From X23 sp050251575 (GTDB lineage: Bacteria > Bacillota > Clostridia > SK-Y3): DNA of 61,615 nucleotides. The translations under genes and the position numbers were made by a program. Every line of letters starts with the position of its first letter. Positions within the stretch are counted from its first letter, which is position 1. Location of the stretch: assembly GCA_050251575.1 (NCBI GenBank), contig JBFWMP010000003.1, positions 1 to 61,615 on the forward strand, given 5' to 3'. The notes beneath the pieces are model-generated. The model did not search any database, was not told the DNA's origin, and was given only the letters and a program-made list of their open reading frames with translations. Shown here in pieces: positions 32,474 to 41,019 of this stretch.

Positions 32474-33682
32474 CTATCCCGTAATCCCTCCATACATTCC
32501 AAACATCGGCTGAACTATGGACAACACAATGAATCCGATCACCACCGCCATTACACAAAGGATTAAAGGTTCTAATAAAGTTGTCATTTGTGTGACTACC
32601 GTTTCTACCTCATCATCATAAAAGTCCGCTGTCTTTGCCAAAATGCTTTCCAACGCCCCCGTATCCTCTCCAATTTTCATCATATGGGTTACCATTGGCG
32701 GAAATATCCCCATTTCCCCTATAGGCTTAGATAAACTTTCTCCCCGGCTCACGTCCTGCCGTACTTTGTCTAATCCTTTATATACTGCATAATTACCTAC
32801 CACCCGTGATGATACTTCCAAACAGGTTAATATCGGCAAGCCGGAAGCAAGCAGGGTACCCAATGTTCTTGTAAATCTTGAGGAAACAATCTTTCTATTT
32901 AATGGCCCGAATATGGGCATCTTCAACTTTGTCATATCCAGCACATTTCTGCCAAAGTCAGTAGCAGTAAAATATTTAAATAGAGCAGTCAAAACAATAG
33001 AAACTCCTAAAGCGATATACCACCGTGTTCTGATAAAACTACTAATCCCTAATAATGCTTTCGTAGCTGAAGGCAATTCCATACCCAAGCCTGCAAACAT
33101 ATTGACAAAAGTAGGTACCACAAAGGCTAGCAAAATAGTAATTACAATGAATGCTATCATTGATATTATAATAGGATAAGTCATGGCCTCCTGTACCTTT
33201 TGCTTGAGCTTGCTTTCCTTTTCAAAATGGGCTGCCATTCTTTCAAGTGCCACATCCAGACTTCCGCTTATCTCTCCTGCCTCAATCATGTTGAGCAGGA
33301 TGGGAGGAAAACTCTTATGCTCCTGCATAGCTCCGGATAATGTATACCCTTTCTGTACCGATTCATATATTTTATCAATAATCTTTTTTAACTTTTTATT
33401 TTCTGTCTGCTGCCGAAGCATATCTAAACAGCCTAATACCGATACACCTGCATTAATGATAGTGGAAAATTGGCGGCAAAACACTGCCAATTCTTTGAGT
33501 TTCACACTTTCCATAAATTCAAAAGTGATATCCTTCTGCAGCATTCCCTGCTCAATAATCCGGACCGGATAATATTTTCTTTCCTTCAGCATAGATATCA
33601 CAACTGTTCTGTCATTTCCTTCAATTGTTCCTTTAACCGTTTGTCCATCAAAAGTTTTTGCTTTATATAGATAAACAGGCAT
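32474..33682 (-). CDS. pilC: Type IV pilus inner membrane platform protein PilC
   Basis: This 402-residue GspF-family protein is the membrane platform on which the PilB and PilT motors act. It has the N-terminal MPVYLYKAKTFDGQTVKGTI, a pair of F domains (LAVFCRQFSTIINAGVSVLG and SSRFTRTLGTLLASGLPIL) and three membrane helices (about 167-190, 220-240, 373-395). I start it at the ATG at 33682, 9 nt after AAGGAG; the open frame extends 17 codons further but the family begins here. Confidence 0.92.
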   Translation of the reverse strand: MPVYLYKAKTFDGQTVKGTIEGNDRTVVISMLKERKYYPVRIIEQGMLQKDITFEFMESVKLKELAVFCRQFSTIINAGVSVLGCLDMLRQQTENKKLKKIIDKIYESVQKGYTLSGAMQEHKSFPPILLNMIEAGEISGSLDVALERMAAHFEKESKLKQKVQEAMTYPIIISMIAFIVITILLAFVVPTFVNMFAGLGMELPSATKALLGISSFIRTRWYIALGVSIVLTALFKYFTATDFGRNVLDMTKLKMPIFGPLNRKIVSSRFTRTLGTLLASGLPILTCLEVSSRVVGNYAVYKGLDKVRQDVSRGESLSKPIGEMGIFPPMVTHMMKIGEDTGALESILAKTADFYDDEVETVVTQMTTLLEPLILCVMAVVIGFIVLSIVQPMFGMYGGITG

Positions 33683-33758
33683 AAGCTGCAACTCCTTCAT
33701 AATACGGTTCGTAATTCTTGTATCTTTATACACATATCTTCAGCAATGTTACTACCCG

Positions 33759-33781
33759 CTCCCTACTCCTCACTCCCCACT
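33759..33781. repeat. CTCCCCACT-type repeat after pilT
   Basis: CTCCCTACTCCTCACTCCCC followed by ACT is a diverged copy of the repeat at 15421-15451 and 19946-19976. It sits 3 nt beyond the pilT stop, between pilT and pilC. Confidence 0.5.
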
Positions 33782-33784
33782 ATA

Positions 33785-34837
33785 TTACATTAACATCTTT
33801 CTAAGAAGGTCTTGATCCACACAATAAATCATTGCTTCTTCTGATGTAATAATTCCTTTTTTATAGAGATTCGCTAATGCATAATCCATGGTTTGCATAC
33901 CAAACTTCATTCCGGTCTGAATCATAGAAGTAATCTGATGTGTCTTGCCTTCACGGATAAGGTTCCTGATTGCCGGATTTGCAATCATCACTTCTACCGC
34001 CGCTATTCTTCCATGCTGGTCCTTTTTAGAAATAAGCTGTTGGGATACAACTGCTTGAAGAACGGTTGATAACTGCACCCTTATCTGCTGCTGCTGAAAA
34101 GGAGGGAAAATGTCTATCACTCTATCGATGGTTTTAGCAGCCCCCACAGTATGCAGCGTAGATAATACAAGATGCCCTGTTTCGGCAGCAGTAACGGCAA
34201 TAGAAATAGTCTCCAGATCACGCATCTCTCCGACCAAAATGACATCCGGATCTTGTCTTAATGCTGCTCTTAAGGCATTAGCATAATTTTGGGTGTCATG
34301 ACCTATTTCCCTCTGATTGACAATGCTTTTTCCATGCTTGTGCAAGTATTCTATCGGATCTTCTAGGGTAATAATGTGATTTCCCCTCTGTTGATTAATC
34401 ATATTAATTAGAGATGCCAGCGTGGTTGATTTACCACTTCCGGTCGGTCCGGTAACCAGAATCAATCCACGGGTATACTTGGCCAGTTCCACTACCGAGG
34501 TCGGCAGTCCTAACCTTTCCGGTTCCGGTATTGTTGATGCTACCAGCCGAATGGCTGCAGACATGGTACCCCTTTGATGAAATACATTAATTCTAAAACG
34601 GCCCACCCCTGCGAGTGAAAAAGAAAAATCAAGCTCACCCTTTTCTTCAAAAGAGTTAAACTGAGTATCAGACAATATCTGTCTGATGATTTTCTCCGTG
34701 TCTTCAGGCTTCAGTTTACAATCCCCAATAGGTACAAGTTGTCCATCCAGTCTCATCGTCGGCGGAATCCCTACAGTAATATGTAAATCTGATGCACCTT
34801 TTGACATAGTGTATTTTAAAAAATCATCTATGTTCAT
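33785..34837 (-). CDS. pilT: Type IV pilus retraction ATPase PilT
   Basis: This 350-residue hexameric ATPase powers pilus retraction. Seen: GASDLHITVG, Walker A GPTGSGKSTT (about 129-138), Asp box ITLEDPIEYLH, Walker B LRQDPDVILVGEMRD, His box LSTLHTVGAAKTIDR, and AIRNLIREGKTHQ, the C-terminal motif specific to PilT and needed for retraction. AGAGGTG lies before the ATG. Its presence implies that the pili can retract, as in twitching or DNA uptake. Confidence 0.96.
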   Translation of the reverse strand: MNIDDFLKYTMSKGASDLHITVGIPPTMRLDGQLVPIGDCKLKPEDTEKIIRQILSDTQFNSFEEKGELDFSFSLAGVGRFRINVFHQRGTMSAAIRLVASTIPEPERLGLPTSVVELAKYTRGLILVTGPTGSGKSTTLASLINMINQQRGNHIITLEDPIEYLHKHGKSIVNQREIGHDTQNYANALRAALRQDPDVILVGEMRDLETISIAVTAAETGHLVLSTLHTVGAAKTIDRVIDIFPPFQQQQIRVQLSTVLQAVVSQQLISKKDQHGRIAAVEVMIANPAIRNLIREGKTHQITSMIQTGMKFGMQTMDYALANLYKKGIITSEEAMIYCVDQDLLRKMLM

Positions 34838-34865
34838 CTTTTCACCTCTGCATCTCTTTAGGAAA

Positions 34866-36557
34866 TCAATCTATAGAATAAGCTACCCGAACCAGTTCTT
34901 CAAAGGTGGTCATTCCTTGCTGAACCAATCGTATGCAGCTCTTCTTCAAAGTGCTCATACCTTCCTTCACCGCCTGTTGATATAAAACATCAGAGGATTC
35001 ACCCTGATTAATTATCTGCCTGATATGATGTGATATCGGCATAATCTCATATACCCCTACTCGTCCCTGATAACCTGAATGATGACAAAAATTACATCCC
35101 TTGCCTTTATAAAAAATAGGTTGTTCCTCTAAAGTCAAACCCAATAAATCGAGTTCGGTCTGTAAAGGGACATACTTTTCCTTGCATCGTGGACATATTC
35201 TTCTTACCAATCTTTGCGAAATAATCCCCACTAATGATGTGCTAATCAAAAACGGATCAATATTCATATCCATTAAACGTGAAATAGTGCTTGGTGCATC
35301 ATTGGTATGAAGCGTACTTATGACAAGATGACCGGTCACAGCAGCCCTTACAGATATTTCTGCTGTTTCTCTGTCACGGATTTCTCCTATCATGATGATG
35401 TCAGGATCCTGTCGGAGAATGGAACGCAATGCAGTTGCAAAATCCAATCCTGCCTTAGGATTTACCTGTACCTGATTAACTCCATCAATCATTGCTTCGA
35501 CAGGATCCTCAACAGTAATGATATTGAGATTATCCTTATTGAGCTCGCTGATGGTTGTATATAGAGTAGTAGATTTTCCACTTCCGGTAGGTCCGGTCAC
35601 TAAAATCATACCATGAGGACTTTTTAAAATATTACTATATTTTTCAAGATCGTCAGTAAAGAACCCTAATTGTTCCTTAGACCGCATTAGTCCTTTTTTA
35701 TCTGTAATTCTAATAACGACTTTTTCTCCATGCACCGTAGGGAGAACAGAAACTCTAAGATCATACTCATTGTTATCTACAACTATAGAAATACGTCCGT
35801 CCTGAGGTTTTCTCTTTTCGGCAATATTCATCTCTGCGGTGATTTTTATCCTGGTTACAATCGCAGGAAGCAGTTGAATATCATGTACCATCACTTCTGC
35901 AAGTTGCCCATCTATCCGGTATCTTATACGGATAGATTTTTCAAAAGGTTCTATATGTATATCACTCGCCTTTAATCTTACCGCCCGATCAATTACGGAA
36001 TTTACCATTTTGACAATAGGTGCGCTATTGACAACATCCTCAATATTTTCATCTGTTTTATCACTTTGCGAAGTAATACCATATTCCTTTTTATAGTCTT
36101 CTGCCGCCTTAATGGCTTCATGCTTTCCATAATATATATCTATGGCATGTGTAACATCATGGGAGGTTGCAATAACAGGCTGAACTTCCATTCCTGAAAA
36201 GATTCTCACATCATCAATAGCAAATATATTTAATGGGTCGCTCATTGCAATAATCAGCTTATTCCTATCTATCTTTATAGGAATCAGTTCATGACGTTTT
36301 GCAAGATTTTCACTGATCTTCTTTGGTGCTTCGGGGTCAATATCATACTTTTCCAAAGAAACCTGCGGAATTCCTAATTGAAATTCCAATACTTGAATAA
36401 TATGATCTTGGGTAATAAGCTGCCTGTCTATCAATATCTCACCTAGCTTTTTACTGGTTTGCTTCTGAACTACAAGAGCTTCCCCTAACTGGTCTGCAGT
36501 AATCATTCCTGCTTCTACTAAAAGGTCTCCTAATTTTTTTCGTTTCTCATTGAACAT
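34866..36557 (-). CDS. pilB: Type IV pilus extension ATPase PilB with MshEN-like N-terminus
   Basis: This 563-residue ATPase drives pilus assembly. The first 110 residues hold two MshEN-like motifs (KKLGDLLVEAGMITADQLGE and KKLGEILIDRQLITQDHIIQ), a known cyclic di-GMP binding module. The C-terminal motor has Walker A GPTGSGKSTTLY, TVEDPVEAMIDGV, LRQDPDIIMIGEIRD, and the zinc site CPRCKEK plus CNFCHHSGYQGR. I start it at the ATG at 36557 (MFNEKRKKLG), 6 nt after GGTGGGG; the frame opens 5 codons earlier. First gene of the pilus locus. Confidence 0.95.
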   Translation of the reverse strand: MFNEKRKKLGDLLVEAGMITADQLGEALVVQKQTSKKLGEILIDRQLITQDHIIQVLEFQLGIPQVSLEKYDIDPEAPKKISENLAKRHELIPIKIDRNKLIIAMSDPLNIFAIDDVRIFSGMEVQPVIATSHDVTHAIDIYYGKHEAIKAAEDYKKEYGITSQSDKTDENIEDVVNSAPIVKMVNSVIDRAVRLKASDIHIEPFEKSIRIRYRIDGQLAEVMVHDIQLLPAIVTRIKITAEMNIAEKRKPQDGRISIVVDNNEYDLRVSVLPTVHGEKVVIRITDKKGLMRSKEQLGFFTDDLEKYSNILKSPHGMILVTGPTGSGKSTTLYTTISELNKDNLNIITVEDPVEAMIDGVNQVQVNPKAGLDFATALRSILRQDPDIIMIGEIRDRETAEISVRAAVTGHLVISTLHTNDAPSTISRLMDMNIDPFLISTSLVGIISQRLVRRICPRCKEKYVPLQTELDLLGLTLEEQPIFYKGKGCNFCHHSGYQGRVGVYEIMPISHHIRQIINQGESSDVLYQQAVKEGMSTLKKSCIRLVQQGMTTFEELVRVAYSID

Positions 36558-36651
36558 TGATAACCCCACCAAATTTCTCCATTTTTTATAAATAAATTAG
36601 GTCATTAGTCCTATGATATATTAATATTCTATAAATTATTTCAAATTCCTG

Positions 36652-37515
36652 CTAGTTTTTGTTCATATTGTGTAATTTTTTGATAATATTGTCATTTATA
36701 TTTATTCCTGTCCATATTTCATAAGCACTAACAGCTTGACAAACCAACATTCCCCATCCGTTGATAATTTTGCAGCTCTTTTCTTCTGCATTTGACAAAA
36801 AAAGCGTTTTTTTAGGATTATAAATCAGATCGCAGACTACCGTTTCGGAATTTAGAAAACTAAAGTTTTCTACCGGACTTTCAGCTGTATGAGGATGCAT
36901 TCCTATCGGAGTGGTGTTGATAAGAATATCACAGGAATGTGCGCAGGCTTTTAGGCTATTTATATCCAATAAAGCACCTTTACAAATATCTGCAACATTT
37001 TGATTGATGATATCACATATTTCCTGCGCCTTTTCCGGAGTCCTGTTTAAAATAGTAATGCTTTTTGCGCCTCCCATGGCAATTTTTACAGAAATGCCCC
37101 GGGCAGCTCCACCCGCTCCTAAAATTACAATATTCTTATTTTTTACACTTACATCATGAGCTTTAAGAGATTTGATAAAACCTTCTCCGTCGGTGTTATA
37201 GCCATATAATTTGCCTTGCACATTTTTGACCGTATTCACTGCACCCATGAGCAGCGCTTCTTCTGATACTTCATCAAGATATTGAATAATATTTTTTTTA
37301 TGAGGAATGGTTACATTGAAACCTGTTACCCCTAGCGCTTTAAATCCGTTGACAGCCGACTCAATATCTTTTGCCGGCAATTTAAAGGGAACATATGCAT
37401 AGTTTTGCTTTAATTCACGGCAAATCGTATTATGTATCTCAGGTGACAAGCTATGCTCTATGGGGTCACCGATTATGCCAAGAACTTTCGTACTACCGTT
37501 GATAGAATTGTACAT
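36652..37515 (-). CDS. aroE: Shikimate dehydrogenase
   Basis: This 287-residue NADPH enzyme reduces 3-dehydroshikimate. It shows IEHSLSPEIHN, NVTIPHKKNI with the catalytic lysine, NTDGEGFIKSL with the catalytic aspartate, and the dinucleotide motif GAGGAARGI. GGGGGAATATCA precedes the ATG. Together with aroK and aroQ at 19.5-21.7 kb it brackets the pilus locus, but no aroA/B/C gene is present in the window. Confidence 0.95.
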   Translation of the reverse strand: MYNSINGSTKVLGIIGDPIEHSLSPEIHNTICRELKQNYAYVPFKLPAKDIESAVNGFKALGVTGFNVTIPHKKNIIQYLDEVSEEALLMGAVNTVKNVQGKLYGYNTDGEGFIKSLKAHDVSVKNKNIVILGAGGAARGISVKIAMGGAKSITILNRTPEKAQEICDIINQNVADICKGALLDINSLKACAHSCDILINTTPIGMHPHTAESPVENFSFLNSETVVCDLIYNPKKTLFLSNAEEKSCKIINGWGMLVCQAVSAYEIWTGININDNIIKKLHNMNKN

Positions 37516-37680
37516 TGATATTCCCCCGTTTATAGTTATTTATATTTTATGACATAATTGTACAATGATTGTTATTCCAATGGCAAATTAAAACGATAAT
37601 TGCCTTTTCTAACATCCATCAAACGTAGAGCATTCACGAATCCCCGGATGTTATAAATAATGCAGCATAATTGCATTGGT

Positions 37681-37713
37681 TGTCATCCTGAGCGTCAACG
37701 AAGGATTTTAAGT
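37681..37713. repeat. TGTCATCCTGAG-type repeat copy
   Basis: TGTCATCCTGAGCGTCAACG followed by AAGGATTTTAAG matches one arm of the palindromic family seen at 43741-43821, 46166-46236 and 61194-61278. It lies between yqeG and aroE; the second arm is missing or degenerate. Confidence 0.5.
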
Positions 37714-37742
37714 TTCAAAAAATCTGTGAACCGTGAACTATC

Positions 37743-38249
37743 TCACTTCTTGCTGAACTTTTTCTCATAGCTCTTCAGCACCCGTTTTTCAAAAAATCTT
37801 TTCATTTTGATAAATGGAAATTCCTTTTGACTGATAGGAGTAACTAATATAGTAAACATATTCAGACGGTTTCCGCCTAATACATCAGTGAAAATCTGAT
37901 CTCCCACTACGGCAATTTCCTCAGGCTTAAGCTCTAAATATCTCAATGCTTTCAAAAATGGCATTTTGCTTGGCTTATTCGCAGCATGTATAGCAAATAG
38001 ACTTAGATTCTCGTTAAACTTGACCACCCTGTCTTCCGTATTATTAGAAACAAGACAAACTTTAATTCCTTGACTCTTTACATATTGAATCCACCGCATA
38101 GCCTTTTCATCTGCTTCTTTTATATCCCACGCAACCAACGTGTTATCAATATCTAAAACCAATCCCTTGATATTATTCTTTTGCAATGTTTCTAAATCAA
38201 TATTTTCTATGGTTTCTACAATCAAACTGGGAAATAGAATCTCTAACAT
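37743..38249 (-). CDS. yqeG: YqeG family HAD IIIA-type phosphatase
   Basis: This 168-residue phosphatase has the HAD motif I DIDNTLVAWD, motif II VSNN, and motif III/IV NKPSKMPFLKAL and VGDQIFTDVLGGNRL. YqeG proteins of Firmicutes resemble phosphatidylglycerophosphate phosphatases (Gep4/PGP type) and several may act in phospholipid synthesis; here only the family can be stated. GAGGTG precedes the ATG. It lies upstream of aroE, as in many Clostridia. Confidence 0.9.
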   Translation of the reverse strand: MLEILFPSLIVETIENIDLETLQKNNIKGLVLDIDNTLVAWDIKEADEKAMRWIQYVKSQGIKVCLVSNNTEDRVVKFNENLSLFAIHAANKPSKMPFLKALRYLELKPEEIAVVGDQIFTDVLGGNRLNMFTILVTPISQKEFPFIKMKRFFEKRVLKSYEKKFSKK

Positions 38250-38476
38250 AAGTCACCTCTTAATGTCTATTTTACTTTTAATTTATATTGCACTTTTTCA
38301 CAAAAGCTTATACTTTCCTAAATGTATTCTAAGCTATTATAAGTTTTTTTTCAACACCTTATCTGCCTTTTTAAGCTGAAGAAAATAAACAGAAAACTTA
38401 TTAATTTTAAAAAATACTCATCTGTCGTTCTAAAATCATATATATATAATAAGTGATGATAATAGGAGGTAAAATT

Positions 38477-39763
38477 ATGCTTATTCATGTTATACGACCT
38501 GGAGAAACCTTATGGGGCATTTCCCAAATCTACGGCGTTCCACTGGAGCAAATTCTTCGTGAAAATGAAGTTGAAAATCCATCTTTGATCATGCCTGGTC
38601 AAAGTATTGTAATTTCGCAAGGATTACAGACTCACATGGTGCGTCCCGGAGAAAACTTATGGCTTATTGCACAACAATACAGAACCACTGTCACTGCTTT
38701 AGTGCAGGTAAATAATATACAAAATCCAAGTCTCATATATCCGGGCCAACAACTAAAGATCCCCTCTGTTTCTAAACGATTGGGAGCTTTGGAAGTGAAC
38801 GGTTATATTGAACCAACCGGAAGAGGCAATGAGATTAATCTTTTACGTGGAATTACATCTTACCTTACATATCTGAGTATTTTTAGCTATCGTGTGAAAG
38901 CAGATGGTACTTTAATACCTGTAAATGATGTGGATTTGATTCGAACTGCGCGCGAAAATAAAATCGCCCCGTTAATGGTATTAACAAACTTTGCACAAGG
39001 TACATTCAGCACTGAATTGGCTCATATAATTTTATCAAACCCAAGCATACAAAGTACACTAATCGAGCATATTGTCACTACTCTTTCAAGTAAAAATTAT
39101 TATGGCATCAATGTAGATTTTGAACGAGTAAGCCCTGAAGATAAAGAGCTCTATAATAGCTTCCTCGAAAAACTGAAAATGCGTCTGAAAAACACAGGAC
39201 ATATCATTACCACTGCACTTGCACCAAAACACTCAGCAGATCTCACAGGTCCATGGTATACCGCACATGATTATCCTGTACATGGAAATATTGTGGATTT
39301 TACAATGCCGATGACCTATGAATGGGGATGGTCAGGTGGACCTCCTATGCCGGTAGCTCCTTTGAATCAGGTAAAAAGTGTATTGGATTACGCACTTTCT
39401 GTGATTCCTGCACATAAGATTATGATGGGAATGCCTCTCTACGGCTATGATTGGATACTTCCTTATGTACGTGGAGGCCCTTATGCAAAAACTCTGAGTC
39501 CGAAGGCAGCAGTTGAATTGGCTCAAAATGCCAAGACAGTTATCCATTATGATACCATATCACAATCTCCATATTTTAATTACTTTGATAGTAACGAAAA
39601 AGAACATATTGTCTGGTTTGAGGATGCTCGAAGCGTATTAGCAAAATATGAGCTGATACATCACCTCGGATTGCGCGGCGTAAGCTATTGGGTGCTGGGA
39701 CGTTCTTTCCCGCAGAACTGGGCAGTACTGGATGAGTTGTTTAGTATTAAAAAAATTATATAA
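38477..39763 (+). CDS. LysM-GH18 spore cortex hydrolase (YaaH/SleL type)
   Basis: This 428-residue protein has two LysM peptidoglycan-binding domains (IHVIRPGETLWGISQIYGV at 2-45 and HMVRPGENLWLIAQQYRT at 49-95) and a glycoside hydrolase family 18 domain (about 105-425) with the catalytic GINVDFERVS. YaaH/SleL enzymes cut N-acetylglucosamine links in spore cortex. There is no signal peptide, as in mother-cell-made spore coat proteins. AGGAGG lies 7 nt before the ATG at 38477; the frame opens 8 codons earlier. A sigma-E or sigma-K promoter is expected but not assigned. Confidence 0.92.
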   Translation: MLIHVIRPGETLWGISQIYGVPLEQILRENEVENPSLIMPGQSIVISQGLQTHMVRPGENLWLIAQQYRTTVTALVQVNNIQNPSLIYPGQQLKIPSVSKRLGALEVNGYIEPTGRGNEINLLRGITSYLTYLSIFSYRVKADGTLIPVNDVDLIRTARENKIAPLMVLTNFAQGTFSTELAHIILSNPSIQSTLIEHIVTTLSSKNYYGINVDFERVSPEDKELYNSFLEKLKMRLKNTGHIITTALAPKHSADLTGPWYTAHDYPVHGNIVDFTMPMTYEWGWSGGPPMPVAPLNQVKSVLDYALSVIPAHKIMMGMPLYGYDWILPYVRGGPYAKTLSPKAAVELAQNAKTVIHYDTISQSPYFNYFDSNEKEHIVWFEDARSVLAKYELIHHLGLRGVSYWVLGRSFPQNWAVLDELFSIKKII

Positions 39764-39767
39764 AAAA

Positions 39768-39791
39768 TAGACCAGGAAAAATCCTGGTCTA
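39768..39791. terminator. Bidirectional terminator between yaaH-like gene and yqeY
   Basis: TAGACCAGGA and TCCTGGTCTA form a perfect 10-bp stem around AAAA, placed between two converging genes. A-rich sequence on the left gives a T-rich tail for the minus-strand transcript; the plus-strand tail is weaker. Confidence 0.75.
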
Positions 39792-39794
39792 CCT

Positions 39795-40238
39795 TTATGC
39801 TAAGTATTTTTTAACAAGGGCATTAATCATCTTGCCATCCGCGCGACCTTTTGTCTTCGGCATTACTGCTGTCATTATCTTTCCCATATCTTTCATACTG
39901 GAAGCTCCAACCTCTTCAATAGCTGCTTTCACTATTTCCTCCAGCTCTTCCTCAGACAATTGTTCAGGCAAATAGCCCATCAAAACTTCAATCTCTCTAT
40001 TTAAATCATCAATTAAATCCTGTCGTTCACTCTTTTGATATTCAGGGAGTACATCTTTTCTCTTCTTAACTTCCTTTGCCAGTACATCAATAATCCCTTC
40101 ATCATCGAGAATCACCTTGTTATCTTTTTCAATTTGAAGGATTGCGGCTCTAGTCATCTGAATAGTATTCTTTCTGATTGTATCCTTATCCTTCATCGCT
40201 GATTTCATGTCTTCCAACAATCTGTCTTTGAGGGACAT
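39795..40238 (-). CDS. yqeY: GatB/YqeY domain protein
   Basis: This 147-residue protein matches YqeY: MSLKDRLLEDMKSAMKDKDT at the N-terminus, VLPEYQKSERQDLIDDLNRE, and the C-terminal MGKIMTAVMPKTKGRADGKM, which resembles the tRNA-binding tail domain of GatB. Its role is unclear. It follows rpsU, the usual gene pair in Firmicutes. AGGAGG serves either the ATG at 40244 (M-K-M-S) or, better spaced, the ATG at 40238 used here. Confidence 0.92.
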   Translation of the reverse strand: MSLKDRLLEDMKSAMKDKDTIRKNTIQMTRAAILQIEKDNKVILDDEGIIDVLAKEVKKRKDVLPEYQKSERQDLIDDLNREIEVLMGYLPEQLSEEELEEIVKAAIEEVGASSMKDMGKIMTAVMPKTKGRADGKMINALVKKYLA

Positions 40239-40279
40239 TTTCATCACCCCTCCTTTTCATAGAGTCAACACCAATATAA

Positions 40280-40456
40280 TTACTTGAATTTTCTTTTTCT
40301 TGCAGCCTCCGACTTTTTCTTACGTTTCACACTGGGCTTTTCATAGTGTTCTCTTTTTCTAACTTCTGATAAAACACCCGATTTAGCACATTGACGTTTG
40401 AATCGGCGAAGTGCACTGTCCAATGACTCGTTATCTTTGATTCTTATCTCTGACAT
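40280..40456 (-). CDS. rpsU: 30S ribosomal protein S21
   Basis: This 58-residue basic protein has the S21 layout: IKDNESLDSALRRFKRQCAK, then GVLSEVRKREHYEKPSVKRK and a very basic tail. It binds the small subunit near the anti-Shine-Dalgarno end of 16S rRNA. The start ATG at 40456 lies 6 nt after GGAGGG; the frame remains open 32 codons further upstream but that part is unrelated to S21. Confidence 0.96.
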   Translation of the reverse strand: MSEIRIKDNESLDSALRRFKRQCAKSGVLSEVRKREHYEKPSVKRKKKSEAARKRKFK

Positions 40457-40603
40457 ATATTTCCCTCCCTCCGCTACTATCAATTGTGCGCGGTATGAGT
40501 TGTAAATCTCGGTTTTGTAAATTAATGGTAACCACACAAGAATACAACACAAATTAATTATACCTTAAAGCTTGGAAATATGTCAATAGAGTGATTTTTA
40601 AAT

Positions 40604-40948
40604 TTATCCCGGTGGCCATGCAAGAGGTCTTCCCCCTAAAAGATGAAAATGTATATGTCCTACCGTCTGTCCGCCATCCTCACCACAGTTATTGACAACT
40701 CTAAAACCTTTATCGGAAACCCCAAGGTCTGCCGCAAGTTTGGTGCATATTGTAAAGATATGTGCGATAATCTCTGCATTCTTTTCATTTATTTCCATCA
40801 CAGATGAAAAATGCTGCTTTGGGATAATTAAAACATGAACAGGCGCTGCAGGATTAATATCTTTGAACGCTAAAACTTTTTCGTCTTCATAGACTATAGA
40901 AGATGGAATTTGTTTTGCTGCAATTTTGCAAAAAATACAATCGGTCAT
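40604..40948 (-). CDS. HIT family nucleotide-binding protein
   Basis: This 114-residue protein shows the N-terminal zinc-like CIFCKIAAKQIPSSIVYEDE and the C-terminal histidine triad GHIHFHLLGGR. Family members hydrolyse nucleoside phosphoramidates and adenylated compounds such as aminoacyl-adenylates, which fits its place next to alaS. AAGGAGT lies 5 nt before the ATG. Confidence 0.94.
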   Translation of the reverse strand: MTDCIFCKIAAKQIPSSIVYEDEKVLAFKDINPAAPVHVLIIPKQHFSSVMEINEKNAEIIAHIFTICTKLAADLGVSDKGFRVVNNCGEDGGQTVGHIHFHLLGGRPLAWPPG

Positions 40949-41019
40949 TTTAATTACTCCTTTCCTTTGATATATGTTTAATAGTAAAGATATATCTTAA
41001 AGTTTCTCATAGTTGTTCA

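Noticed and set aside
38380..38476. A sporulation promoter before the YaaH-like gene (CATATATATA near 38437)
   Set aside because: The box only partly fits sigma-E or sigma-K -10 patterns and lies in a stretch of simple AT sequence, so it is not reliable.
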